64,000 bases of DNA, from the NCBI RefSeq assembly GCF_013912065.1, contig NZ_JACESA010000006.1:141303-205302 (forward strand), written 5' to 3'. The notes under the pieces are model-generated. The model was given only the letters and a program-made list of their open reading frames with translations, did not search any database and was not told the origin of the DNA. The translations under genes and the position numbers were made by a program. The stretch is from Brevundimonas sp. GTDB lineage: Bacteria > Pseudomonadota > Alphaproteobacteria > Caulobacterales > Caulobacteraceae. Position 1 is the stretch's first letter; each line of letters begins with the position of its first letter. This document shows positions 54,729 to 63,340 of this stretch, piece by piece.

Positions 54729-55181
54729 ATGACGAAACCAGGTGAGCTTCAGGAACTGATCGGTCGTGAGGTCGGGGTTTCCCGATGGTTCGAGGTCGAC
54801 CAGGCGCGAATAGACGCCTTCGCCGACTGCACCGAAGACCGGCAGTTCATCCATGTGGATCCCGTGGCCGCCCAGGCTACGCCGTTCGGCGGGACCATCG
54901 CCCACGGCTTTCTTACCCTCAGCCTCGCTTCGGCGATGAGCTACGACGCCGTTCAGCCTCTGGACGGGTTGAAGATGGGTATCAACTACGGCTTCGACAA
55001 ACTCCGGTTTCTGGCGCCCGTCTTGGCCGGGTCGCGGCTGAGGGGACGGTTTCGCCTGTTGTCGGCCGAGGACAAGGGAGCCGGCCGCTGGTTGTTGAAG
55101 CACGAGTTGACGGTGGAGATCGAAGGCGAGGACAAGCCTGCCCTCGTCGCCGAGTGGCTGGGAATGCAGGTGGTCGCCTGA
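54729..55181 (+). CDS. MaoC family (R)-hydratase
   Basis: The 150-residue hot-dog protein has the hydratase motif FADCTEDRQFIHVDP (Asp/His catalytic pair) and FGGTIAHGFLTLSL. It likely hydrates enoyl-CoA substrates, perhaps linked to the thiolase nearby. Start ATG at 54729 follows AAAAAGGGACGG. Confidence 0.92.
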   Translation: MTKPGELQELIGREVGVSRWFEVDQARIDAFADCTEDRQFIHVDPVAAQATPFGGTIAHGFLTLSLASAMSYDAVQPLDGLKMGINYGFDKLRFLAPVLAGSRLRGRFRLLSAEDKGAGRWLLKHELTVEIEGEDKPALVAEWLGMQVVA

Positions 55182-55403
55182 TACTCGATGATTGATGGTA
55201 TGTGAGGCGCGAGGACAGATTGGGTCACAAAACGGCGAAAGATCGTCCAGCCCGGGATTATTTTGCTAATTTCACCTGTAGCATCAATAGCACGGTGCGA
55301 ATTTCCACGCCCTCCACCGCCCAGTTTTCGCCTCGACCTTCCACGGCAACGCTGATAAGACACGCCCAGGCGGTAGACCCGCCCTAGATACAACAGGCGG
55401 AGG

Positions 55404-56705
55404 CTAACCCCTATGCATATGAAGACTTTCGTGCTGGCCTCCAGCGCAGCGGCCGCCCTGGCCCTGTCGGCTGGCTCCGCGTCGGCCGAGCCCAACGGCT
55501 GGTACGGCGCGATCGACGCCGGCTACCACGTGATCGACGACATCAACGCCGAGTCGTCGACCACGGGCGCGAACTGGAACTATGAAGTGAACGACGGCTG
55601 GGCGGCCTTCGCCCGTCTCGGCTATCGCTTCAACCCCAACTGGCGCGTGGAACTCGAAGGCGGCTACCGCTCGGGCGACATCGGCAAGATCCGCGCCGTG
55701 TCGGGCACCCAGGGCCTGTGCAACGTCACTCCGGCGACCGGCGGCTGCTTCTCCCCGGAAGGCGACATCGAATCCACCACCCTGATGGCCAACGTCATCT
55801 ATGACTTCGGTTACGAAGCCTGGGGCGTGCGTCCGTTCGTCGGCCTCGGCGCCGGCGTGAACCGCGTCAACACCGAGACCGTCGGCTATCTGCGCGCCAA
55901 CCGCGGCGCCGCCTTCGCCATCGACGACAGCTCGACCGAGTTCGCCGCTCAGGCGATCGCCGGTCTGGCCTGGGCCATCGGCGACCGCACCAACATCGAC
56001 CTGACCTACCGCTACCTGACGGGCGACGCCTCCTGGGAGTCGACCACGGTCGGCACCGGCGCCGGCGCCGGTGCCGACCGTGGAAGACTCCCAGGAGGCG
56101 TCGCCCGTCAGGTAGCGGTAGGTCAGGTCGATGTTGGTGCGGTCGCCGATGGCCCAGGCCAGACCGGCGATCGCCTGAGCGGCGAACTCGGTCGAGCTGT
56201 CGTCGATGGCGAAGGCGGCGCCGCGGTTGGCGCGCAGATTGCCGACAGTCTCGGTGTTGACGCGGTTCACGCCGGCGCCGAGGCCGACGAACGGACGCAC
56301 GCCCCAGGCTTCGTAACCGAAGTCATAGATGACGTTCGCCATCAGGGTGGTGGATTCGATGTCGCCTTCCGGGGAGAAGCAGCCGCCGGTCGCCGGAGTG
56401 ACGTTGCACAGGCCCTGGGTGCCCGACACGGCGCGGATCTTGCCGATGTCGCCCGAGCGGTAGCCGCCTTCGAGTTCCACGCGCCAGTTGGGGTTGAAGC
56501 GATAGCCGAGACGGGCGAAGGCCGCCCAGCCGTCGTTCACTTCATAGTTCCAGTTCGCGCCCGTGGTCGACGACTCGGCGTTGATGTCGTCGATCACGTG
56601 GTAGCCGGCGTCGATCGCGCCGTACCAGCCGTTCGGTTCTGCCGAGGCCGCGCCGGCTGCGAACAGCCCCGCTACGGCGACGGAGGCGAGAAGTTTGAGC
56701 TTCAT
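55404..56705 (-). CDS. OmpA-type outer-membrane beta-barrel, 5' half (right copy), frame continues into inverted copy
   Basis: Starting at ATG 56705 (GAGGAAG upstream), the protein has its own signal peptide (MKLKLLASVAVAGLFAAG...AASA) and a beta-barrel beginning EPNGWYGAIDAGYHVIDD. The gene-like part ends at the palindrome axis 56064; after that the frame reads the antisense of the left copy with no recognisable domain. No OmpA peptidoglycan-binding domain is present, so the gene is truncated. About 214 residues look genuine. Confidence 0.6.
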   Translation of the reverse strand: MKLKLLASVAVAGLFAAGAASAEPNGWYGAIDAGYHVIDDINAESSTTGANWNYEVNDGWAAFARLGYRFNPNWRVELEGGYRSGDIGKIRAVSGTQGLCNVTPATGGCFSPEGDIESTTLMANVIYDFGYEAWGVRPFVGLGAGVNRVNTETVGNLRANRGAAFAIDDSSTEFAAQAIAGLAWAIGDRTNIDLTYRYLTGDASWESSTVGTGAGAGADRGRLPGGVARQVAVGQVDVGAVADGPGQTGDRLSGELGRAVVDGEGGAAVGAQIADGLGVDAVHAGAEADERTHAPGFVTEVIDDVGHQGGGFDVAFRGEAAAGRRSDVAQALGARHGADLADVARAVAAFEFHAPVGVEAIAETGEGRPAVVHFIVPVRARGRRLGVDVVDHVVAGVDRAVPAVGLGRRGASRQGQGGRCAGGQHESLHMHRG

Positions 56706-56723
56706 AGCTTCCTCATTCTGTAA
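55413..56723 (+). CDS. OmpA-type outer-membrane beta-barrel, 5' half (left copy), frame continues into inverted copy
   Basis: ATG at 55413 follows GGAGG. The protein has a signal peptide (HMKTFVLASSAAAALALSAG...ASA) and the barrel EPNGWYGAIDAGYHVIDD... through DLTYRYLTGDASWES (residues 28-210). After the axis at 56063 the frame runs in antisense of the right copy to 56723, giving a 436-residue ORF whose second half is not protein-like. The expected C-terminal OmpA domain is missing. Signal peptide and promoter differ from the right copy, so these are two paralogues. Confidence 0.6.
   Translation: MHMKTFVLASSAAAALALSAGSASAEPNGWYGAIDAGYHVIDDINAESSTTGANWNYEVNDGWAAFARLGYRFNPNWRVELEGGYRSGDIGKIRAVSGTQGLCNVTPATGGCFSPEGDIESTTLMANVIYDFGYEAWGVRPFVGLGAGVNRVNTETVGYLRANRGAAFAIDDSSTEFAAQAIAGLAWAIGDRTNIDLTYRYLTGDASWESTTVGTGAGAGADRGRLPGGVARQVAVGQVDVGAVADGPGQTGDRLSGELGRAVVDGEGGAAVGAQIADSLGVDAVHAGAEADERTHAPGFVTEVIDDVRHQGGGFDVAFRGEAAAGRRSDVAQALGARHGADLADVARAVAAFEFHAPVGVEAIAETGEGRPAVVHFIVPVRARGRRLGVDVVDHVVAGVDRAVPAVRFCRGRAGCEQPRYGDGGEKFELHSFLIL
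55494..56633. repeat. 1.14-kb spacerless inverted repeat (palindrome) of two ompA-like 5' halves
   Basis: Arms of 570 bp meet at 56063/56064 without a spacer. I found five base differences between arms by reading: one near 55793, two near 55883-55887, and two near 56042-56043, about 99% identity with no indel. The central 40 bp (56044-56083) are a perfect palindrome. Homology ends abruptly at the codons before NGWYG of the mature protein. Confidence 0.95.
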
Positions 56724-56973
56724 AAATGCCCGAAGCCGAGCTGTCGCCCGACGTTCCCGAGCCGAACGGCACGGCTCGGACGTGGTTCCACACCCAGTCC
56801 AACGAATGTGGCGACTGTGGCGCCGTTTCAACACAATAACGAGAGCGCGACCGATAGGTCGAGGGATCGGGGTTCATCTCCGCCCTTGCGTTGACCCGAC
56901 GTGAGGCGCCTAACTTCGGGCAACGAGAAACAGTCGATCGCCCCCCAGGGCGACGGACCCCAGGAGAAATCCC

Positions 56974-58176
56974 ATGCGCGAAGCCGTCATCGTCTCCACC
57001 GCCCGGACCCCCATCGGGCGGGCCTATCGCGGCGCCTTCAACGACACCCAGGCCCAGCAGCTGGGCGCCCATGCGGTGAAACACGCGGTTCAGCGCGCCG
57101 GAGTCGATCCGGCCGAGATCGAGGACGTGATCATGGGCGCGGCCCTGCAGCAGGGCTCGACCGGGACCAATGTGGCGCGCCAGGTCGCCCTGGCCGCGGG
57201 ATTGCCGTCTTCGGTTCCGGGCATGAGCCTGGACCGCCAGTGCGCCTCGGGCCTGATGGGGATCGCCACGGCCGCCAAACAGGTGATGTTCGATCAGCAG
57301 AAGATGGCGGTCGGCGGCGGGCTGGAGAGCATCTCCCTGGTCCAGAACCAGCATATGAACCTGTACCGCGGCAAGGACGAGGCCCTGCTGAAACTGGCGC
57401 CCCATATGTATATGTCGATGTTGGAGACGGCCGAGGTCGTGGCCCGGCGCTATAATATCGACCGCGACCGCCAGGACGAATACGCCCTCCAGTCCCAGCA
57501 GCGCACGGCCAAGGCCCAGGCCGAGGGCCGGCTGGACGCAGAGATCGTGCCGATGACCACCACCATGCTGGTCACGGACAAGGCGACCGGCGAAACCTCA
57601 TCGAAGGAAGTGACCCTGTCCAAGGACGAGGGCAACCGGCCCGACACCACCCTGGAAGGCCTGAAGTCGCTGAAGCCGGTGTTCGGCAGCGGCGAGGAGA
57701 TCCAGCAGGGCGAGTTCATCACCGCCGGCAATGCGTCGCAGCTGTCGGACGGCGCCTCCGCCTGCGTCATCATGGAGGCCGGCGAGGCGGTGAAACGCAA
57801 TCTTCAGCCGCTCGGCGCCTATCGCGGCATGGCCGTCGCGGGTGTGGAGCCCGACGAAATGGGCATCGGCCCGGTCTACGCCGTGCCCAAACTGCTGAAA
57901 CGCCACGGCCTGACGGTGGACGACATCGGCATCTGGGAGCTGAACGAGGCCTTCGCCGTCCAGGTCCTCTATTGCCGCGACACCCTGGGCATTCCCGACG
58001 AACTTCTGAACGTCTCGGGCGGCGCCATCTCCATCGGCCACCCCTACGGCATGTCGGGCGCCCGGATGACCGGCCACGTCCTGATCGAGGGCAAGCGGCG
58101 CGGGGCCAAATACGGCGTCGTCACCATGTGCATCGGCGGCGGCATGGGCGCGGCGGGATTGTTCGAGATCTTCTGA
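56974..58176 (+). CDS. Acetyl-CoA acyltransferase (thiolase)
   Basis: The 400-residue thiolase has Cys90 in [38 protein letters not shown] (catalytic His) and [10 protein letters not shown] (second Cys). It makes or cleaves 3-ketoacyl-CoA. The fatty-acid or acetoacetyl class cannot be fixed. GGAG lies 8 bases before the ATG. The upstream gap 56706-56973 has no gene that I can support. Confidence 0.94.
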   Translation: MREAVIVSTARTPIGRAYRGAFNDTQAQQLGAHAVKHAVQRAGVDPAEIEDVIMGAALQQGSTGTNVARQVALAAGLPSSVPGMSLDRQCASGLMGIATAAKQVMFDQQKMAVGGGLESISLVQNQHMNLYRGKDEALLKLAPHMYMSMLETAEVVARRYNIDRDRQDEYALQSQQRTAKAQAEGRLDAEIVPMTTTMLVTDKATGETSSKEVTLSKDEGNRPDTTLEGLKSLKPVFGSGEEIQQGEFITAGNASQLSDGASACVIMEAGEAVKRNLQPLGAYRGMAVAGVEPDEMGIGPVYAVPKLLKRHGLTVDDIGIWELNEAFAVQVLYCRDTLGIPDELLNVSGGAISIGHPYGMSGARMTGHVLIEGKRRGAKYGVVTMCIGGGMGAAGLFEIF

Positions 58177-58182
58177 GGCTCC

Positions 58183-58264
58183 CGTCTCCTCCCTGTCGCG
58201 CAGCGACGGGGAGGTGGCGCGGCGCGGCTTCGCGGTCCCCTCCCCACGATGTGGGGAGAAGATG
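58183..58264. repeat. Short copy of the MITE/REP-like repeat
   Basis: Begins GTCTCCTCCC and ends with CTCCCCAC-GAT-GTGGGGAG followed by AAGATGAC, with CGGCTTCGCGG inside. It shares ends and motifs with the element at 13386-13538 but is about half as long. It fills the gap between the convergent thiolase and coq7. Confidence 0.6.
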
Positions 58265-58266
58265 AC

Positions 58267-58854
58267 CTAGACCTTCTCGCTGACCTTGATCGCCACCCGG
58301 CACCCGGCCTTGATCACGCCCGACAGCAGGCGATAGGCGGGCGCCTCGCGGCTGCCGTGTTCGATCGCGTGGTCGTGGTGGGCCAGTTCCTCGTCGCGGA
58401 ACTGTTTCAGCTCGGCCGCCAGGGCCGGGTCGCGGTCGCCGATTTCGGCGATCTGGTCGGCATAGTGTTTCTCGATCACGCTCTCGACCGCCTCGGTGCA
58501 GGCGTGGGCCGCCTTTTCGCCCATCAGGGCCGTGCCGGCGCCCAGGGCCGAGGCCGCGATCCGCCACAGGGGCGTCATGACCGTGGGCCGAACCCGCCGT
58601 TCGTTCAGCAGCCGGTCGAACCGCGCCAGATGGACCGCCTCCTGGTCCTGCATCTCGCCCAGGTCGCGCACCATGTCGCCGTGCGCCTTGCGGCCTTCGA
58701 ACACGGCCTTCTGGGCGCGATAGATCAGGACCGCCGCATATTCGCCGGCGTGATCGACGCGCAGGATCTCGTCCATCCGCGCCTTGTCGGCGCCCCGGCC
58801 CGGCCGAGGCAGAGGGGGGCGGTCCCGAGGAATGTCGCTGGTGGTCTCAGGCAT
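58267..58854 (-). CDS. coq7: Demethoxyubiquinone hydroxylase Coq7
   Basis: The 195-residue di-iron protein has ILRVDHAGEYAAVLIY, MQDQEAVHLARF (ExxH) and FRDEELAHHDHAIEHG (ExxH), the ligands of the COQ7 ferritin-like fold. It hydroxylates the ubiquinone precursor. The ATG at 58854 is 5 bp from the dsbB stop codon, giving a dsbB-coq7 operon. The Pro-rich N-terminus of about 25 residues is variable. Confidence 0.95.
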   Translation of the reverse strand: MPETTSDIPRDRPPLPRPGRGADKARMDEILRVDHAGEYAAVLIYRAQKAVFEGRKAHGDMVRDLGEMQDQEAVHLARFDRLLNERRVRPTVMTPLWRIAASALGAGTALMGEKAAHACTEAVESVIEKHYADQIAEIGDRDPALAAELKQFRDEELAHHDHAIEHGSREAPAYRLLSGVIKAGCRVAIKVSEKV

Positions 58855-58859
58855 GAGGC

Positions 58860-59402
58860 TCAGGCCTTTTCGATCCGGGGGGCGCGGGCGTCCTTGGGGC
58901 GTTTGGCCGCCAGCAGGCTGAATGTGGCCAACGCCAGCGAAATCAGGGCGTTCCAGCCGGCCATCGACAGGCCCAGCCAGCTCCAGGCCACGGAATCGCA
59001 CATGGCCACCCGCTGGACCGGTCCCGTGCCCAGGGCCAGGGCGGTCAGGCTTTCCAGGTCGATGTCGCCGCCGCCCGCGCAGGTCGCCGGCAGGCTCCAC
59101 CACTTATACTCGCCGCCCATGTGGAAGACGGCGGTGATCGCGCCGGTGGCGAAGACGGCCGCCAGCAGGAAGGACGCGATCCGGGGCGTGCCGCGCCGGC
59201 TTCCGCTCAGGATCGTCCAGGCCGTCGCCACCAGGGCCACGGCGACCGCGCCCCAATAGACCTCGCGCTGTTTGAGACACAGGTTGCAGGGCGCCAGGCC
59301 CGCGAACCGCTCGAACCCATGGGCCGCGGCCAGCATGACCACCGACGCGGCCAGGGCGAAGGCGGTCCACCAACGGGTCAACAGGCGATAGATGTCTCTC
59401 AT
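58860..59402 (-). CDS. dsbB: Disulfide bond formation protein B
   Basis: The 180-residue membrane protein has four hydrophobic helices, Cys39/Cys42 in APCNLCLKQREVYW, and a second periplasmic pair in PATCAGG and AMCDSVAW. It reoxidises DsbA using quinone. No dsbA is present in the window. Confidence 0.93.
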   Translation of the reverse strand: MRDIYRLLTRWWTAFALAASVVMLAAAHGFERFAGLAPCNLCLKQREVYWGAVAVALVATAWTILSGSRRGTPRIASFLLAAVFATGAITAVFHMGGEYKWWSLPATCAGGGDIDLESLTALALGTGPVQRVAMCDSVAWSWLGLSMAGWNALISLALATFSLLAAKRPKDARAPRIEKA

Positions 59403-59518
59403 CGTCCGAATATCTACCCCGCTCCAGCGTCGCCGTCGATGGACGGTTTCGGCTTCGCCGTGGCGCGGAGCATGCTAAGGCTTTTCGGCCCTTCCCTCCC
59501 CTTAGACCTAAAGCGCCC

Positions 59519-60148
59519 ATGTCCGCCCCAGATTCGCACCAGGACGACGTCAGCCAGAACATCACCCGCCTGCTGCGCCGTCTGTCGGACGACGGGGGCG
59601 AGGCCGGCCTGACCCTGGACGAGATCCGCGACCGGCTGGACGAGCGGGCCTATGGCCTGCTGATCCTGCTGCTGTCCATTCCGTGCCTGGTGCCGGGCCT
59701 TTACGGCGTGCCCCAGGTGGTCGGAATCGCCATCATCCTGCTGGCCGCCCAGATGCTGGTTGGACGCCAGGAGCCCTGGCTGCCGCGCTGGCTGCTGAAC
59801 CTGCGCGCCAAGGGATCCTGGCTGAAGGCCATGGCCGATTTCGCCGAGACGAAACTGGGCTGGATCGACCGGCTGTCCCGCCCCCGCCTGCGTCGCTTCG
59901 CCGACGGACCGGGCGAGAAGCTGGCGGCGGTCTTCATGATCCTGGCCACCCTGACCATCGTCCTGCCCCTGACCAACACCATCCCCTCGGTGGCCCTGGC
60001 TCTTCTGGCGGTCGGTCTGATTCAGCGTGACGGTCTGTTCGTCATCGGCGGCGTGGCGGTGACGACAGCCTGGGTGGCGATCCTCGGCGCAGTGGCGACC
60101 GGCCTTCTGCTGGGCGCCGAATGGGCGACACGGCTGCTGCCGGGCTAG
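59519..60148 (+). CDS. exoD: ExoD family membrane protein
   Basis: The 209-residue protein has the family start EAGLTLDEIRDRLDERAYGLLILLLSIPCLVPG (residues 28-60) followed by helices near 60-76, 137-158 and 170-195. ExoD affects exopolysaccharide production in rhizobia; its mechanism is unknown. The 116-bp gap upstream is a divergent promoter region with dsbB. Confidence 0.9.
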   Translation: MSAPDSHQDDVSQNITRLLRRLSDDGGEAGLTLDEIRDRLDERAYGLLILLLSIPCLVPGLYGVPQVVGIAIILLAAQMLVGRQEPWLPRWLLNLRAKGSWLKAMADFAETKLGWIDRLSRPRLRRFADGPGEKLAAVFMILATLTIVLPLTNTIPSVALALLAVGLIQRDGLFVIGGVAVTTAWVAILGAVATGLLLGAEWATRLLPG

Positions 60149-60266
60149 GCGCCATCACGACCCTGTGGGTCCGCCTTGGCGATCCGGCCGTCCGCGACTA
60201 GGTTCCGCGCCAATCGGCGGCCCCTTTCGGTTAAGCCCGCCTCAGAAGCTACGCGGGAGACGCGCC

Positions 60267-61400
60267 ATGAACGACATGACCTCAGCCCAGAACCAGGCCT
60301 CTAACCAAACCCCCGACCAGGTCACTGCGGAACAGATCGACCTGGAGAACCCCCTCGGCGTCGACGGATTCGAATTCGTCGAATTCACCGGCCCTGAACC
60401 CAAGGCGATGATTTCGCGCCTCGAACTGATGGGCTTCACCCAGACCCACGTGAACCCCAAGACCGACGTCGTCCGCCTGAAACAGGGCGACATCTCCTTC
60501 CTGGTCCATCGCACGCCGAACGGCCAGGCCCAGGCCTTCGCCGCCGATCACGGCCCCTCGGCCAACGGCATGGCCTTCCGCACCACCGACGCCAAGGCCG
60601 CCTATGAGGGCGCCCTGGCGCGCGGCGCCGTCGCGGCGACCGATGCGAACGGCGGAGCCCTGGGCGATCATCCCTATATCCTCCAGGGCATCGGCGGTTC
60701 GCTGCTTTATGTGATCGACCAGTACGGCGACGCCGGCTCCCTGTACGACGCCTGGGACGAGGTCGAGGGCTGGGAAGAGGCCGAGCGCAAGAACAATGTC
60801 GGCCTCGAGGTTCTGGACCACCTGACCCACAATGTCCGTCGCGGCCAGATGCGCACCTGGTCGGGCTTCTACGGCTCGGTGTTCAACTTCGAGGAGCAGA
60901 AGTATTTCGACATCAAGGGCAAGGCGACCGGCCTCTTCTCCCAGGCCATGATCGCCCCCGACCGCGCCATCCGCATTCCGCTGAACGAGAGCCAGGACGA
61001 GAACTCCCAGATCGAGGAATTCATCCGTCGCTACAACGGCGAAGGCATCCAGCACATCGCCCTGACGACCGAGAACATCTTCGAGACGGTCGAGGCCATG
61101 CGGGCGCGCGGCGTGGATTTCCAGGACACGATCGAGACCTATTTCGAACTGATCGACAAACGCCTGCCCAACCACGGCGAGGATGTGGAGCGGATGCGCA
61201 AGAACCGCATCCTGATCGACGGTTCGGACGAGGAGGGCCTGCTGCTGCAGATCTTCACCCAGGATACGTTCGGCCCGATCTTCTTCGAGATCATCCAGCG
61301 CAAGGGCAACGAGGGTTTCGGCAACGGCAATTTCCAGGCCCTGTTCGACTCGATCGAACTGGACCAGATCCGTCGCGGCGTCATCAAGGTCGACGCCTGA
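60267..61400 (+). CDS. hppD: 4-Hydroxyphenylpyruvate dioxygenase
   Basis: The 377-residue non-heme iron enzyme has LEVLDHLTHNV (first His ligand), EGIQHIALTT (second His) and FFEIIQRKGNEGFGNGNF (Glu ligand and C-terminal helix). It converts 4-hydroxyphenylpyruvate to homogentisate in tyrosine breakdown. No other pathway genes lie nearby. GGGAGA precedes the ATG. Confidence 0.96.
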   Translation: MNDMTSAQNQASNQTPDQVTAEQIDLENPLGVDGFEFVEFTGPEPKAMISRLELMGFTQTHVNPKTDVVRLKQGDISFLVHRTPNGQAQAFAADHGPSANGMAFRTTDAKAAYEGALARGAVAATDANGGALGDHPYILQGIGGSLLYVIDQYGDAGSLYDAWDEVEGWEEAERKNNVGLEVLDHLTHNVRRGQMRTWSGFYGSVFNFEEQKYFDIKGKATGLFSQAMIAPDRAIRIPLNESQDENSQIEEFIRRYNGEGIQHIALTTENIFETVEAMRARGVDFQDTIETYFELIDKRLPNHGEDVERMRKNRILIDGSDEEGLLLQIFTQDTFGPIFFEIIQRKGNEGFGNGNFQALFDSIELDQIRRGVIKVDA

Positions 61401-61586
61401 ATGCGGATGCGGCCGCCGACCTGGCTGCCCTGGCTCGGCCCGGTCCTTGCGGCCGGCGCCGGAGCTGCGGCGGGGGAATATTGGCTGGGCGGCGGTTTCT
61501 GGACCGTGCTGCTCGCCGCCCTCGTCTGCGGCTTCGCCCCCATCGTCGCCTATCGGGTGTGGAAACGGCTGCATCATCGGGGCTGA
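61401..61586 (+). CDS. Small two-helix membrane protein
   Basis: The 61-residue ORF starts immediately after the hppD stop. It has two hydrophobic stretches (LPWLGPVLAAGAGAAAGEYW and FWTVLLAALVCGFAPIVAYRVW) and a basic end. No family is recognised; the tight junction and membrane pattern make it plausible. Confidence 0.55.
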   Translation: MRMRPPTWLPWLGPVLAAGAGAAAGEYWLGGGFWTVLLAALVCGFAPIVAYRVWKRLHHRG

Positions 61587-61730
61587 GGGGCGCCCCCGTT
61601 CCCTGCCCGCTCCCCTCCCAATTCCGGTCGCCCCGCCACTGAAAATACAGTCTTTTTCAGATTTTCGGAGCAATCGACCTGACACGCCCTGAGGCCGGGC
61701 TACAATGACCGCCTCAATGGGGAGCCTGCC

Positions 61731-62942
61731 ATGACGCGAACTGCACGGACCGCACTGTCTTTCTTCAGCACAGTCCCAGCCCTCCAGGGTCCGACCGCAT
61801 CCGCCCCACCCGAAAAACGCACTAATCTGCACTCGAAAAAATCAGTCCGGCATGCGGCCCTGTCCGCTCTGACGGCCCTGGCCCTTCTGGCCGCATCCCC
61901 CGCCTTGGCCCAAACCCCGGCCCAGACTCAGCCCCGGACCCCGGCCCCGACCACGACCGACGCCCCCCGCTGGTCCCTGGCCATCCACGGCGGCGCCGGC
62001 GTGATCGAGCGGGCCGGCCTGACGCCGGAACAGGACGCCGCCTATCGCGCCAGCCTGAACCGGGCCCTGGCCGCCGGCGCGGCGGTGCTGGAAAGCGGCG
62101 GCGCGGCCCTCGACGCCGTCCAGGCCGCCGTCCAGGTGATGGAGGACGATCCCCTGTTCAACGCCGGGCGCGGCGCGGTCTTCACCGCCGCGGGCCGCAA
62201 CGAATTGGACGCCGCCGTCATGAACGGCCCCGACCTGACCGCCGGCGCCGTCGCCGGCCTGACCACCACCCGTCACCCGATCGCCGCTGCCCGCGCCGTG
62301 ATGGAACAGTCGCCGCACGTCATGCTGATCGGACCGGGCGCCGACGCCTTCGCCGCCCAGGCCGGCCTGGAACAGGTCGATCCCGCCTTCTTCTTCACCG
62401 AACGCCGCTGGCAGGGCCTGATCAAGGCCTTGACCGAGGCCGGCCTGCCCCTTCCCGAGCGCCGAGCCGGCGCGCCCGCACCCGGAGCCCAAGCCGCCGT
62501 CGCTCCGCCCCTGAACGAGAAGAAGTTCGGCACCGTCGGCGCCGTGGCCCTGGACAGTCAGGGCCGCCTCGCCGCCGCCACCTCGACCGGCGGAATGACC
62601 GCCAAACGCTGGGGCCGGGTCGGCGACGTCCCGATCATCGGCGCGGGCACCTACGCCTCCAACCGGGACGGCTGCGCGGTCTCCGCCACCGGGTCCGGCG
62701 AATATTTCATCCGCTCCACCGTGGCCCGCGACATCTGCCGCCGCACCGCCGACGGCGCGACCGTCCAGGCGGCGGCCGACGCCGAGATCGCCGACGTCGG
62801 CTCCATCGGCGGCGACGGCGGGGTCATCGTCATGGGCCTGACTGGAACCCCGGCCTTCGCCATGAACACCTCGGGCATGTATCGGGGGGCGGTCTCCAGC
62901 GCCGCTCCGGCGCAGGTCGCCATCTACGCCGATGAACCCTGA
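61731..62942 (+). CDS. Isoaspartyl peptidase/L-asparaginase (Ntn hydrolase)
   Basis: The 403-residue proenzyme has WSLAIHGGAGVIERAGLT, DDPLFNAGRGAVFTAAG, and the autocleavage site FGTVGAVALD where Thr becomes the N-terminal nucleophile, followed by AAATSTGGMTAKRWGRVGDVP. It hydrolyses isoaspartyl dipeptides or asparagine. GGGGAG supports ATG 61731, but a 35-residue polar stretch precedes the hydrophobic signal ALTALALLAASPALAQ, unusual for a signal peptide; a later non-ATG start is possible. Confidence 0.9.
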   Translation: MTRTARTALSFFSTVPALQGPTASAPPEKRTNLHSKKSVRHAALSALTALALLAASPALAQTPAQTQPRTPAPTTTDAPRWSLAIHGGAGVIERAGLTPEQDAAYRASLNRALAAGAAVLESGGAALDAVQAAVQVMEDDPLFNAGRGAVFTAAGRNELDAAVMNGPDLTAGAVAGLTTTRHPIAAARAVMEQSPHVMLIGPGADAFAAQAGLEQVDPAFFFTERRWQGLIKALTEAGLPLPERRAGAPAPGAQAAVAPPLNEKKFGTVGAVALDSQGRLAAATSTGGMTAKRWGRVGDVPIIGAGTYASNRDGCAVSATGSGEYFIRSTVARDICRRTADGATVQAAADAEIADVGSIGGDGGVIVMGLTGTPAFAMNTSGMYRGAVSSAAPAQVAIYADEP

Positions 62943-62951
62943 GCGGCGGTT

Positions 62952-62996
62952 TTCAGACTATTCAGACTATTCAGACCCTCTTTTTTTCAGACTGCC
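62952..62996. repeat. Tandem 9-bp repeats TTCAGACTA
   Basis: TTCAGACTA occurs at 62952-62960 and 62961-62969, TTCAGACCC at 62970-62978, and a fourth TTCAGACTG at 62987-62995. They lie right before the next start codon. Confidence 0.7.
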
Positions 62997-62999
62997 CCA

Positions 63000-63266
63000 A
63001 TGACCCCGACCGACGACGAACTGACTGTGATGGCGCAAGAAGAGCTGGACGCCGCCTGCGCCATGCCTTTCGTCGAGCTGAAGAAGATCACCCCCTGGGG
63101 CGACAGCTTTGTCGGCTTCGCCCCGTCCGGCCGCGAGGTCGAGGTCGAGCGCCGCTATCTGTGGGCGGTTGAACCCGCGGGCGGGGTGGTGGTCGAGGTC
63201 GAGGTGCGCGACCCGGCGGCCCGCGCCGGGGCCGAGGCGAAAGCCCTGCTCACCGAACCGCGTTAA
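63000..63266 (+). CDS. Uncharacterised small acidic protein
   Basis: The 88-residue protein has FVELKKITPWGDSFVGFAPSGREVEVERRYLW, with no membrane segment; a small beta-rich domain is likely. I do not recognise a family. It follows the isoaspartyl peptidase by 57 bp with tandem repeats between. Confidence 0.65.
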   Translation: MTPTDDELTVMAQEELDAACAMPFVELKKITPWGDSFVGFAPSGREVEVERRYLWAVEPAGGVVVEVEVRDPAARAGAEAKALLTEPR

Positions 63267-63340
63267 CCTTTCACTTGGCCCAGCTTCGCGGCTGCGGCAT
63301 GATGCCGGCAGCGGACAACGGGTCAGGCAGGGTGCGGCAT

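Noticed and set aside
56064-56723. C-terminal half of the 436-residue OmpA-like ORF as a real domain
   Set aside because: It is the antisense translation of the inverted copy, rich in Gly, Ala, Val and Arg, and not protein-like.
60440-60460. CCCACGTGAACC in hppD as another parS
   Set aside because: Only the central core matches; flanking positions differ.
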